From NCBI RefSeq assembly GCF_026262505.1, contig NC_067204.1, forward strand, positions 5,427,797 through 5,491,796: a stretch of DNA of 64,000 nucleotides, written 5' to 3'. The translations under genes and the position numbers were made by a program. This stretch comes from Trichomonas vaginalis G3 (taxonomy: Eukaryota > Parabasalia > Trichomonadida > Trichomonadidae). The notes beneath the pieces were generated by a model. It was not told where the DNA came from. It did no database searches and worked only from the letters and a program-made list of their open reading frames with translations. Shown here piece by piece: positions 37,701 to 47,240 of the stretch (positions are counted from its first letter, which is position 1; the number at the start of each line of letters is the position of its first letter).

Positions 37701-39660
37701 GAGTTCAGAAGAACAAAGTGATTATTCCGATGACGAAAACGATTCAAACAACGAGGAAATCAACGAAGATCGTGATGATTTGATGAATGAAAAGAAAGAC
37801 ATTGAAGAGGCACTGAGTGACAATGACGAGAACCTCAATGATGTCGACATCGACGCAGCCGAAGAAGAAAAAAATTCAGAAAAAGAAAGCGATTCTGGTT
37901 ACGAATACGATGAATACGAATACCAGTACGACTATGATTACGAGTATTCAGAAGAAGAAGTTGATGGTGAGAAGAAAAGAGTTAAGAAGAAAGTTAAAAA
38001 GAATAAGAGAAAAGTTAAAATTTCTCATGGTAAAAATTCAATGAAATTTTCTGACACAAAAAGTGCCACAAAAAGTGAAAGTCAATCCAGTTCTATCACT
38101 CATCCTTCTTCAAATGTTAATGAAGGAACAACGAAGCGCATCAGGAAGAAGAAGTTGAAAGACCACGCGTTGAAAGAAGTCAATAAAATTGTTTTCAAAA
38201 TGCTCGAAAATTCAATTCTCGAAAGATTCGGAACAGAAGAAGGTCCTTTGGTCGAAGTTGATCCTAACTACGTCCCAGAACTCGATCTCCCTGAGAAGAA
38301 GATTGACGATGCTCCTGTTTTCGTAACAACAAACATCACGAAGCCGAAAGTCCAAAAGAAACATGAAATATTCAAAGCGAAAACATTTAAGAAACCAGCG
38401 AGAATTGTTATTCCTGACAGAAAAGAGATGGACCAAACTGTTTATAACGCTATCCTTGAAGGCGACAAATTCACAACAGTCACTTATAACAACGGAACAA
38501 ATACTGTTTCTAAAAGACCAACTACAACAGTTGATTCCAATCGTTTTATGGCGAATCATCATTATCAACCTGTTTACAGATTTTCTGCTGGTTTCCAGAA
38601 CAGAGGATTGCACTTTGAAGATGAAGAAAAAGTCGTTTCATTCGGAGGAGGCGATAAAAGACACATTAGTTCAAACAATGTCGGTTTCATGCAAGTCAGA
38701 ATCAATAACATGAAAAGAAAAGGTCTGACAAAACCGATAACCGCTTCACCTCAACCGAAAACGATTCCTGAACTTCGTGCAACGTCAAGTCAATCTAATT
38801 CTCGTCAGAACAAGACCGTTAAAGACGACGGACTTCAGATTTTGGAGAGAAAGACAATGACTTTCGTCCAAACTTTGAGTTCTTACACAAATGACCATGA
38901 ATTCAATCTTTTTGTCAGAAACGTGACAGTTTTGCCAAAAATGATGAAACCTGTTATTGATCCGAACATATCTGTACAATTTGATTCAGTCATGGCTTCA
39001 TATTGTGGCTGCAAACCAATGGATAACAATTCTTTGGAGATGTTCAAAACTGTTGACCAAGCAACAGCTTTATCAGAGTTTGTTCAAAAACTAATTATTC
39101 TTTTGACAACAAAAAAGGCTTCTCCACAAGATTGTAGTCGTGCATCAATAAAGCTGTTTAAGACACAGCCACAACACATTTTGATTCTCCAAAGATGTGT
39201 GAATTTGGAGGCAAATGATAGAAAACAAGGCCAAGAAAGAATGAAGAGAATGAGGAATGAAAACAGCACACAAAACAACGGCCAATGGATCATGAAACAG
39301 AGAAAGACAGTTACATTCGCTGATGTAGGTTGGGTTCGATCTTTCGAGTATAGATTTGTTAGTTTGCAATTCGGAGATGATAACTCTGCAATCATTGCTC
39401 CAATTGATCAGATGATTGAAACAAGAGGAACAGGAACTCCACCTTCTTCAAGACCTCCTTCAATTATTAACAAGAAACCACAGAAAGAAGATAAACAGAA
39501 GACACAACAAAATGTCAAAGAAATCTTGCAGAAATTCAGTGAATGTAAAAATGACAAAGAAATGGAAAGTGTTCTTGGAAACTTCGATTTGGATGAACTT
39601 GTTTCTGTCGCTCGTTACATCGCTTCAGATGAAGAAATGGAATCTTTATTATCAAAATAA
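34714..39660 (+). CDS. Large IQ/Sfi1-like cytoskeletal protein (1,648 aa)
   Basis: This is the largest gene in the window. An IQ-like motif AASTIQNQWRIWKVHQHFRK lies at about residues 55-75. Several Trp-centred, basic repeats follow at about 170-400 (FTEWRILKQRSKYEKK, FEVWYKYTLLKKKQ, FNWWTLVQSKKYNK, FHEWRRFVRGRRFW), resembling Sfi1/centrin-binding repeats. Residues about 740-1150 are disordered, with Glu/Asp/Lys runs and a Tyr-rich acidic segment (YEYDEYEYQYDYDYEYSEEE). The C-terminal 450 residues are more mixed. Centrin- or calmodulin-binding scaffolds of basal bodies and axonemes look like this, and Trichomonas has a large cytoskeleton. Function is inferred from motifs only. The frame is fully intact. 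Confidence 0.8.
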   Translation: MSTFSPDVVNTFDDYDTQADGAPPDILRAETAEKSYFDLKQELIVSDHKTLRDIAASTIQNQWRIWKVHQHFRKFLFNFRKLRLKRERPIFNLLLLNSYVGGEKRRQYYEETNENKITWRDLYISVKKSSFELFTATNLMFIPSTENDQILIKFTRQCAKPLLSKVFTEWRILKQRSKYEKKITRYDSLCVRKFGSLYTTFEVWYKYTLLKKKQYTTSNFPQWENIIKRKKNRAQVYEDALQIFKKTLKRRVITSLSNKMVNRRIQDDIVKEADVFRDRQILKLGNAAWTKFMDQKKSKMRLERSVIFNWWTLVQSKKYNKMLFKTFVDRSSYLKKRTSFNALMKNVKIEKAIEINGNMKLANNMSLSLYLAFTLLKKPDNAALALSFHEWRRFVRGRRFWVHFIFADIRASQYDPLKKKAFEILRKAKQRTIINQSFNSKAFQMESMQIYETVMTKNDPRGEFYLLSYDKEIEDELAQTKTPLQQVEVFTKAWQKMKSDPSLFKRIILLYKAKMESQKNTESIPERTKRLYMTSMNNLSMMGYLSEEKWRQIIKLQNENQIRMFRNRQMFMHNDNIIMLSHDSHNEAKEFEKKSTFFKTLQKPYKIQENLLKKVEEILPLSSIKPADNVPEFVLVQGVRSVPYSFKSQLKQIRKQIADDRLKMSAANKSDKKHLKILNQQTSNEARRRSTVSNIHNESFNTKTIESEVEIRPQTGINQRLNGIFPPLYKKGTPSLNVQLVKFSNDFEYNVEEKGDSDDENIPLNALEMSQAAKEMLSEARFQQSMVFGSSFASLLSSSAKISRFSFQNLPPFEDKDEYKEEQTIDEEIDEESDDLLGLSQRTGRQTGRKSSLKEEVEENNEEEEFQTMKTLSELDDPEDTMKTKKYQDFLSILFGKTVSANQFMKLNTLRKRIKDEITSRRANAAIGLDTVGNSFGITNVLGEYRYKKKKLKKSKAKSDRKSKSNKVSDEEKEGEEYEVKYNSRKFMTKKGKDGLSSEEQSDYSDDENDSNNEEINEDRDDLMNEKKDIEEALSDNDENLNDVDIDAAEEEKNSEKESDSGYEYDEYEYQYDYDYEYSEEEVDGEKKRVKKKVKKNKRKVKISHGKNSMKFSDTKSATKSESQSSSITHPSSNVNEGTTKRIRKKKLKDHALKEVNKIVFKMLENSILERFGTEEGPLVEVDPNYVPELDLPEKKIDDAPVFVTTNITKPKVQKKHEIFKAKTFKKPARIVIPDRKEMDQTVYNAILEGDKFTTVTYNNGTNTVSKRPTTTVDSNRFMANHHYQPVYRFSAGFQNRGLHFEDEEKVVSFGGGDKRHISSNNVGFMQVRINNMKRKGLTKPITASPQPKTIPELRATSSQSNSRQNKTVKDDGLQILERKTMTFVQTLSSYTNDHEFNLFVRNVTVLPKMMKPVIDPNISVQFDSVMASYCGCKPMDNNSLEMFKTVDQATALSEFVQKLIILLTTKKASPQDCSRASIKLFKTQPQHILILQRCVNLEANDRKQGQERMKRMRNENSTQNNGQWIMKQRKTVTFADVGWVRSFEYRFVSLQFGDDNSAIIAPIDQMIETRGTGTPPSSRPPSIINKKPQKEDKQKTQQNVKEILQKFSECKNDKEMESVLGNFDLDELVSVARYIASDEEMESLLSK

Positions 39661-40069
39661 TCATTTTTATTTATTTTTTATTATTGTTTTTTTGTTTATA
39701 TTTTTTATAGAATTAAAATCTTTTTATGTTTGTTTTTTATGTAATTTACATCTATGTTTTTTTATTAGTATTCAATTCAGATGCCTCGATATTTAGATCA
39801 TTAATGAATCAACTGTTTTTGTGATATGCTTGGAAACTGACCAAAGATTGATTGAAATTAAGAGTTTTCGATTTTTGAGCATTTTTTGACAAGCATGATT
39901 GAAATTGTAAGGCGGGAAAACAATTTCATGATAATTTTGACATTGATTTCCCATATAGAAGCAAAGTCAACCATTTCAATAACGATGGTTACTTTGGACA
40001 ATTTCATTTTGTTAATCCATACTATATATGTTAAGTTTGAAGAGATATTAGATAGTCTTTTACATTACC
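39661..40069. other. AT-rich intergenic DNA
   Basis: Nothing coding is evident. T-rich stretches follow the stop of the large gene, and an ankyrin fragment starts at about 40070. Confidence 0.5.
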
Positions 40070-40388
40070 AAATGCAACCAAGAGGGGCGTTTCTCCATTT
40101 ATATTCATTGTTTCTTTATTAGCTCCAGCAGAGATTAGACATTGAACTATTTCAAGATGGCCATATTTTGAAGCACATATAAGTGGAGTGTTTCCCGAAT
40201 TATCTTTTGTTTCTTTATCAGCTCCAACAGAAATAAAATACTGAATAACTGCTCAACGATTATTATAGGCTGCATAAATGAGTGAAGTAGATTCATTCTT
40301 TGCTTTAATATTGGCTCCAACAGAGATTAAGTATTTACCAAATTCAAGATTACCATAGCTAGCTGCAAAAATGAGAGGAGTCTATCCA
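40070..40388 (-). pseudogene. Ankyrin-repeat fragment of another family
   Basis: On the minus strand one frame reads TPLIFAASYGNLEFGKYLIS, VGANIKAKNESTSLIYAAYN, then after a TGA codon YFISVGADKETKDNSGNTPL, ICASKYGHLEIVQCLISAG, and ends NINGETPLLVAF. Three repeats are visible with at least one internal stop and no start, so it is a dead fragment. It belongs to the VGADKEAK-type ankyrin family also seen at 54.5-55.5 kb. Confidence 0.75.
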
Positions 40389-40558
40389 TAATTATTTGTT
40401 TAGGATATCTTCTATCCTAAAAATATAAAACAAATTACCATCATTAATATAATTGGTGATATGGGCCATCATGTATTCAAAATCCACAAAAATTTCCTGA
40501 TACATTGATTAAAAATAAAAAATTAAGGCTAAAAATTACAACATATTATTCCAAATTT

Positions 40559-40684
40559 TAAGGGTGCACTTACCACTTTCTGACATTCGCTCAAAAATCG
40601 GAATACAGGTGAGAAGAATATTAGAAAATAAAACCTTAAACAGGCAATTTGAGAGTGTGTCAGAAAATGGTAAGTGCACACTTA
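40559..40684. repeat. 126-bp element with 27-bp terminal inverted repeats
   Basis: The left arm TAAGGGTGCACTTACCACTT plus TCTGACA (40559-40585) and the right arm at 40658-40684 are complementary at 25 of 27 positions. The 72 bases between are AT-rich, with further imperfect pairing near the arms. It has the shape of a small MITE or a long-hairpin promoter insert. No clear target duplication could be set. Confidence 0.75.
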
Positions 40685-43451
40685 ATATTTACAATATCAG
40701 AGAAACAAAAACAAAAATTTGCTTTATAGAGAAGTTTCCATTGTTGTTGGAAGCAATGAATATTCGATTATATTATATTACATTAACTAAACTTTATCAT
40801 TTCTAAAACTATTTATAGTATTTTCATAGTTGAATCTAAATTTAATTCATTTTTATTGTTTATAATATCATAGAAATAAAAACAGAAATTTGAGTGATAG
40901 AGAAGTGTCCATAGTTGTTCGCAATAACACTTCTGCAGTCGGAAACACAGTCTTCTTTCAATGAGATAGATTTGACACCTTTAGAGAGGAAAAGACTTTT
41001 AAGTTCGTTAGGAATGCTGAATGTGCCACACTTTTCAAGATTAGGACAGTCGCTGAATGCATCAGTGCCGATGTTCTCGATGCTAGGTGAACTAACAAAA
41101 ATGAAGTTAAGGTTCTTGCAGCCCATGAATGCACCCGAGCCAATAGTGTTGATGTAGTTGCCGTTGAACAGGACACGAACAAGCTTATCACACTTGAAGA
41201 ATGATTTAGGATTGATGTATTTCATCATCATAGGAACAACAAATGTTCGGATGTCGCTCGATGGAAGGAATGTGTAAAGCTTGGTCTGGTCGAATGTCAT
41301 AAGAGCACCGTTACCAAATAGAAGTTTCCCTTCGTCCGGGAACAGTGTGATCTTCTTAAGAAGTGGACACCCAACAAAACAACCACTGCGAACTTCTGAT
41401 AAGCTGCTGTTAACTGAGATGCTGAACTTAGAAAGAAGTTCATTGTTGGAAAAACAGAACTCTGAGATGACACTGATCGACTTAGGAAGCAGGATTTCGT
41501 CGATGTTGCAGCTCTCAAATGCACGCTGGCCAATCAGTTCGACACCTTCACTAAGTGTGACACTAGACAAGTCGGGTGATGACAAACAGCAACCATCAGG
41601 AATAGAACGGCATGAGGTAGAAAATGATGTCAACGATGTCTCTTCGAATGCTGAGATATCGATAGAGGTAACGGTGGATGGAAGAATGGCGGTGCGTAAG
41701 GAACTCTGGTAAAATGATTTGGTACCAATGCTGACAAGTTGCGTGTTTTGGAGACCAATGTCGCGGATGGATTTGCATCCACAAAATGCATAGCTTCCGA
41801 TGGTACGAATCGATGGAGGCAGGGTGAGAACACTAAGACTGTTGCATTTCTGGAAACAATTGGATGAGATAATACTCAACTTGCAGTCTTGTGGAAATGT
41901 GACACTAATAAGAGATTTACAGTTGAGGAATGCGTTTTGTTTGATAGATTTGAGACCGGATGGAAATGAAAACGATTGGATTGTTGATTCTTGAAATGCT
42001 GAGGATTCAACATCTAATGATGGATTGGTATCAAATGACATACTCTTCAGTTGTTTATTTTGGAATGCATATGCATTGATTTTGTTGCATGTAGATGGAA
42101 CATGAAGATCTTTCTTGGAATCCGAACCAAAATATTCACTCAAAACTGTCTGCTGATTAATGATAAGCATACCATCACTGGAATAACAGTACGTATTCAA
42201 TGATGTATTAATGACAAGATTTTTATTAGTATTTCCAAATGCACCTGGACCAATATAATTAACATTCGGAGGAATAAGTAGATATAGCATAGCTTGATTA
42301 TATTGGAAAGCTCTCTCACCAATGTAAGTCAAAGAATTTGGTAAATTAATTTCTGATAAAGAAGGGCAATCAAGAAAAGCACCGGTTTCGAGCTTAGTAA
42401 TATTTTCTGTAAGTACAACTTTTTTAAGCTGTTTACAACTTTGAAAACATGCAAAAGGAATTGAGGTCATTTTACTATTACAAATAAATTGAGTGAGACC
42501 GGCACCGAAAAAGTGATTTCATCATGAAGAGTAATTGAAGGTAAAGGAGAAAACTCACATGCAGATTCACCTAGCTTTGTCACAAATGAAGGAACAACAT
42601 ATCCTGCAGTTAATACGGAAGATCTTCGAACTAATGTTGAGTTGTTGTCACCTGTGAATATGGAGGTTCCATCTGTTCTGAAGATTTTGTTTAATGGATG
42701 AATTTCAAATCGTGTAATCGGCGAATAGGAAAAGGCTGATCCAGAAATTGTTGTTACATTTTGAGGTATATAAAAATATGTGAGTTTAGCCTGTGCAAAA
42801 GAACGAATTCCAATAACTCTTAATTATAGATCCGTATTTTTCCCAAGTGAGCGGGGTATCTCCAATCCCAGCCCTATCGTCCTCCCAGTGTCAGTTTTCA
42901 ATAGAAAATCCAAATTTTTTTTGAAAATAAAAATTTCGAGAAATTTTTCTGATTTTTTTCTTTGATTTCAATAATTCAAAATAAATTTGGGAGTAAAAAG
43001 ACACTATTTAATGAAATTCATATGAGTGAATGTGGATAAATACTCTCAAAACATACAATTTATCTATTTTTTCTTTATATTATCAACTAATTAGTGATAA
43101 TTTCTTTTGAATCAGATTTTTTTCATTAAAAACATAATATATAACACAACAATGATGCACACATACGTATCTACACATCAAAATATAAAGCTTGTTTTGG
43201 TCTGGGCATCCCAACCCAAAATTCTTAAAAAATTGAATAAAATTGAATACTTGGGGCTGGGATACCCATCCCAAAACCGAATTGAATTTTTTGAATTAAA
43301 GAATATATTTATGTATTTATAATATACATGTGATGTCTATAAAAAATACTAAATTCTAAAAAAAAATTCAATTTATTCAAAACGTATACTAAGTGATCAC
43401 TTCATTAGTAGGATCAGCAATCCTACTAAATGGTGAGAACGCCACTAACTA

Positions 43452-43862
43452 AAAAGGGAGTCCTTGGAGCTCTTGATCTCTTGTCAGTAGAGTTCATAAT
43501 GAGGCATGGCATCTACTGATTAGAGATCAGAGCAATCCTACCTTACCTTCAGGAGCTACAAAGCTCCTAATCGTTACGAGAGGGAGCCTTGGAGCTCCTG
43601 AAGCTCATCAGCAGAGGCTATTTACCATTTGGGCCTCTTCTGATGAAAGATGCGAAACACGTCTACGAACCAGGAGCTTCAAAGCTTCTAATCCTTACTA
43701 AAGGGAGCTTTGGAGCTCCTGAGTCTCCATCAACAGAGTCCAGATGGTAAATGTCCTTTTCTGATGAAAGATGCGAAAACACATCTCCGAACCAGGAGCT
43801 CCAAAGCTCCTAATCCTTACGAAAGGGAGCTTTGGAGCTCCTGAAACTCCTTTTACTATAAA
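43452..43862. repeat. About 121-bp tandem repeat inside the insertion
   Basis: Just over three diverged units begin near 43452, 43580, 43700 and 43822 with AAAGGGAGCTTTGGAGCTCC and end with AGGAGCTCCAAAGCTCCTAA TCCTTAC. Each unit contains a TCTGATGAAAGATGCGAAA segment. The GGAGCTTTGGAGCTCC and complementary pieces make each unit fold on itself. Not coding. Confidence 0.8.
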
Positions 43863-43966
43863 ATAGGACAGTTTTCTTCTGAGGTTCTCATCAAATCTAA
43901 GACTTCAGAAGAAAGCTGTCCTATCAATGTATACTTACACTCTCATGGACTACAAGTGTACAATTT

Positions 43967-44146
43967 TAAGGCAGAGATTATCCGAGGCCTCTCATCAAAT
44001 GAGGGACCTCGGATAATCTCTACCTTAAGTAGTCAAATAACTTTTCTCACTATTTAGGAACAAAAGAACAAGAGTTGGAGTACTTTAAGGCAAGATTCTT
44101 CCGAAATCTCTCATCGAATGAGAGACTTCGGAAGGACCTTGCCAAA
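43967..44146. repeat. Paired foldback hairpins with CTCATC-type loops
   Basis: AAGGCAGAGATTATCCGAGG and its complement CCTCGGATAATCTCTACCTT enclose the loop CCTCTCATCAAATGAGGGA. A second hairpin, AAGGCAAGATTCTTCCGAAA with CTTCGGAAGGACCTTGCC, encloses CTCTCATCGAATGAGAGA. A third, weaker one at about 43867-43925 pairs ATAGGACAGTTTTCTTCTGA with TCAGAAGAAAGCTGTCCTAT. The loops of the first two are themselves inverted repeats. Confidence 0.85.
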
Positions 44147-44946
44147 TCCTTGAACTCCAATATCCTTGGAACTGAGCTAGACCAGGAGAAGTAGCATATA
44201 TAGAGCACGATGGTATCTCGGAAATGCTTTATCGCCCCAAGCAAATATATTTAAGAAGTCTAACTCATATATACAAGAAGTCAGGCTGAATAGATATTGT
44301 GCATATGGTTTGCAGAACTCTCATGATATTTAAAATTCATGTTATCCCAAAAAAGGTGACACTTTGGGTGTATCGTCCATCCCAGGGATGCAAAAATCAG
44401 ATCACCTTGGATCTATACTCTTAATTGCGAATTTTCAGAAATATCAACTCGAGATAATCGTGATGCAGCAGAAAATGGACCATGAAAATTTGATCGAAGC
44501 TCTAATAGACTATCAGGAAGCTGTATATAAGTTAAGCTGTTGCAAGTGTGAAAACATTGAGCTTCGAGATATAATAATTTTGGAGGAAGATTAACTGAGG
44601 TGAGTTTATAACAGTATGCAAAACAAAATTCAGGAATGGTTGTGATTTTCATACAGTTTGAAAAATCAATACTTTCAATCGAAGAGCCGTTGAATACATA
44701 TGAAAAGATGGTCTGGAGTTGACTGTTTGGACCAAATGAGATGCTTTTGATGGTGGTCAAACAGTTTGCAAAAGAACTCTTCAGTGAACTAGATCCACCG
44801 CTGATAGTGACACATGAGGACAAAATAACATAATTGTCTGGAATTCGGTCTGGTGTTTTGATGAGTGTTGTGAAGTCGTCGTTAAATTCAACTCCATAAT
44901 CATCAAATCGATTACAAAAAGAGAGTTTGAGAAGAAATAAAAGCAT

Positions 44947-45935
44947 CAGATAGACTTAATGTAAAAAAATCATATCTTTCGTTTGAAACAATGAAAAGTA
45001 AATCATTTTTCGTTCATTTCTATCGGCGCGCACCGAAACACATGGACACATTTCAAAAAGCATTGTAGAATCTGATTTTATTTCTATATTTTATAAAATT
45101 AATATATGTTTGTATGAGAAATTCGTGTGATTCAATACTCAAAAAATAAATCTCGATAATTTTAACAAGGATATTATTATTGTCGTCTGGCGGTTTTAGA
45201 CGACAATGTGAATTTTCGAATAATAGAGTTTTTAGCCAGATAAAGAGCTACTCCATATATCTTGCGTGTTTGCACACTATATACATAGATGGAATTGATG
45301 CTCTTCCTTTATTTAGGTACCAAAACATGCTTGTAAAATCTATTTTTTAGACGACAATGATAGTTTTGTCACTTTTCCGGACGACATTGATAATTTTGTC
45401 ACTTTCCCCAGACGGCAATAAAAGATCCTCATTTTAACATATCTTTGTTCACATTTGTTAATACATTAGTATTAACTAATTAACATTTATATTATAATTA
45501 TTAAACTATATATAGTATGTACGTTCTAATAACATTAAAATCACATATCCTGGCAATTATTTGGATAAAAACAAGGCAGAAATTTGAAACGAAGTTTCAT
45601 ATTTCTCAAGCTTGCATTCTGGGCACTTACATGTCCAGAATGCTAAAAGGCGCGTAACGCTGTCGCTAAATATCAAATTTATTATAATAATTATTTTATT
45701 ATAAATCGATCTATTATAACACACTGGTACAATAAGCCAATTTATTTAACCTCTAAATCCAAAAAACTCAAATGAGATCACATTACAGTCTTGTCAATAG
45801 GATTGTTATAATTTCTTATAATTTAAGCTACATTCTTGTTCATTAAAATACATTTTTATAATTTGTTTCATTTTTACAATTCAAAAATCCAAATTTATTC
45901 AAAAAAATAAAAGTATAAAAAAATAAAATAAAAAG
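44947..45935. other. Intergenic DNA with hairpin element (left copy)
   Basis: No gene is visible. At 45573-45728 lies an element of three hairpins: GAAATTTGAAACGAAGTTTC, GCATTCTGGGCACTTACATG followed by TCCAGAATGC, and GGCGCGTAACGC. Its inverted relative is at 47767-47932, on the other side of the WD40 gene. Between 45180 and 45420 short repeats of the type TTTTGTCACTTTxCC and AGACGACA occur. Confidence 0.75.
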
Positions 45936-47240
45936 TTACTGTTCATTATATTCCCAGATGCAACACATGTGATCACCGCCTACAGAAACGAACTGATTCG
46001 ATTTTGGATGATGAGCTATTGAAAATACCGTATTAACATGCGCAGCAATTGTAGTTTTGAGTTCTCCCTTCTTGTAATTCCATATACGTATAGTCTGATC
46101 CTTTGACCCTGAGAACAATAATGGAGTATCTGGAGAGAAACAAGCTGTAAGGGTATAATCTGTATGTCCTTTAAGCTCAGACTTAAGAGTTGCAACAACA
46201 CGGAGCACCCATACCTTAACTGTCATGTCTTGTGAAACTGTAGCTATTGTCTCATCTAAAGGAGATACGGCGATGCCAAGCATATTTTCCTTATGGGCAT
46301 CGAACGAAGTAGTGTTCTCGAATTCGGATGTATATATCGTAAATTTACCAGCACTTGATGCAACTGCATAATAAGAATCTTCTGGGGAAGTTGCAATTCC
46401 AACGATTGCGCTATCCTTGTCTTTCGGAGGAATTCGCTTCTTCTCTGTATAGTTTGCTGTATCCCATACGATAATTGATCCGTCGAAATTTCCCGAAATT
46501 AAAAGAGTTCCTTCACTGTTATACAGCAAAGATGAAATTTCGAGGGTTCCGCCTGTAAGTGTTTTCTTGATTGCTTTTTCTTGGATGTTAACTATATAAA
46601 TATAAAATGGAGCGACAGATAAAGCGATGTAGTTTCCATCTGGAGAAAATGCAATTGCCCTACTGCTGCTGGCTGGCTTCTCCGGTGGAGGAAGGTCGAT
46701 CTGGGTTACTAACTTACCAGCAGCTGAATCTAAAACGAATAAGCTAGTTCCGGCTGAAAATGCGATTTGTGTGCCTTGTTTATTGTATGCTACTGCGCAG
46801 ATAATGTCATCGACCATAAAAGCACCTTTCAATGTAACGTTCAAGCCTGGGGTAGTATTCAAAAATTTTACTTCTGGATTGTAAGGCTTAATAGCAAGAG
46901 CATCTTGTGAGGCAGCTGCAGCATTGCCGGTTGCCTGTTGCGCTTGCTGATCATCTGCACCACGGTTTTGGCCACCTCCAGAATCTAATGATAACGTCGC
47001 ACGATCGAGCTTTTGTTTCAAACTTTTGTATATATTTCGAAGAATTTCATGATCCTCCTGACATTGCTGCAGGTGGATAATGTATTGATCGCGCATTCTT
47101 TCGAGATCAAGATTCTCCTCCTTAATTTGATCAATGCTTGACCTAAAACGTGTAATCTTGGACAGCATTGAATCCGTGATTCCATTGTTCGGTAAGGAGA
47201 TAGGAGTCTCTATCTTCGCGTATAATTGCTGCGCAGTCAT
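45936..47240 (-). CDS. Coiled-coil + WD40 protein, ATG16-like
   Basis: The 434-residue protein has a coiled coil at about residues 30-85 (SSIDQIKEENLDLERMRDQY), a Gln/Ala-rich linker, then a seven-bladed WD40 propeller at about 140-434. Blade motifs include ISSLLYNSEGTLLISGNFDG, SIIVWDTANY, TVKVWVLRV, LKGHTDYTLTACFSPDTPL, TIRIWNYKKGELKTTIAAHV and CCIWEYNEQ. A short N-terminal coiled coil followed by a C-terminal WD40 domain is the architecture of ATG16, the autophagy scaffold that works with ATG5-ATG12. I cannot exclude another WD40 adaptor. The gene is flanked by inverted copies of a 155-165-bp hairpin element. The frame is intact. Confidence 0.75.
   Translation of the reverse strand: MTAQQLYAKIETPISLPNNGITDSMLSKITRFRSSIDQIKEENLDLERMRDQYIIHLQQCQEDHEILRNIYKSLKQKLDRATLSLDSGGGQNRGADDQQAQQATGNAAAASQDALAIKPYNPEVKFLNTTPGLNVTLKGAFMVDDIICAVAYNKQGTQIAFSAGTSLFVLDSAAGKLVTQIDLPPPEKPASSSRAIAFSPDGNYIALSVAPFYIYIVNIQEKAIKKTLTGGTLEISSLLYNSEGTLLISGNFDGSIIVWDTANYTEKKRIPPKDKDSAIVGIATSPEDSYYAVASSAGKFTIYTSEFENTTSFDAHKENMLGIAVSPLDETIATVSQDMTVKVWVLRVVATLKSELKGHTDYTLTACFSPDTPLLFSGSKDQTIRIWNYKKGELKTTIAAHVNTVFSIAHHPKSNQFVSVGGDHMCCIWEYNEQ

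Larger units (their letters stand above)
42825..44417. mobile_element. 1.6-kb non-autonomous transposon-like insertion
   Basis: The insertion begins TATAGATCC and ends GGATCTATA (9-bp terminal inverted repeats) and is flanked by an 8-bp direct repeat CTCTTAAT at 42817-42824 and 44418-44425; one more matching base on either side makes 8-10 bp possible. Subterminal regions share AATCCCAGCCC / CATCCCAGGGATG-like pieces. It carries no transposase-like frame. Inside are A/T-rich DNA, a tandem repeat at 43450-43860 and two foldback hairpins near 43967-44145. An 8-bp duplication fits hAT elements, and 9-10 bp fits Mutator-like elements, both known in this genome. It interrupts a BspA-like gene. Confidence 0.85.
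40860..44946 (-). pseudogene. BspA-like leucine-rich-repeat gene split by an insertion
   Basis: Read on the minus strand the gene starts at 44946 with a short signal-like segment (MLLFLLKLSFCNRFDDYGVE) and BspA/TpLRR repeats (SSIESIDFSNCMKITTIPEF, CYKLTSVNLPPKLLYLEAQC) up to ENSQLR. A 1.6-kb transposon-like insertion at 42825-44417 then interrupts it. Beyond it the repeats continue (VIGIRSFAQAKLTYFYIPQN) into the long frame 42470-40860, with about twenty further LRR units (SLSEINLPNSLTYIGERAFQ). There is one frameshift near 42510-42525, where LHDEITF and GAGLTQFICNS lie in different frames. The tail ends RSVIANNYGHFSITQISVF without an obvious transmembrane segment. BspA-like proteins of T. 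vaginalis are a large surface-associated family. Confidence 0.85.

Noticed and set aside
36105-38613. Minus-strand frames within the 1,648-aa gene
   Set aside because: Low-complexity Ser/Phe/Leu shadows of a clear plus-strand gene.
41281-41712. Plus-strand 143-aa frame in the BspA-like gene
   Set aside because: Shadow of the LRR frame, without leader or domain.
43107-43322. 71-aa frame inside the insertion as a transposase remnant
   Set aside because: AT-rich with no recognisable transposase motif.
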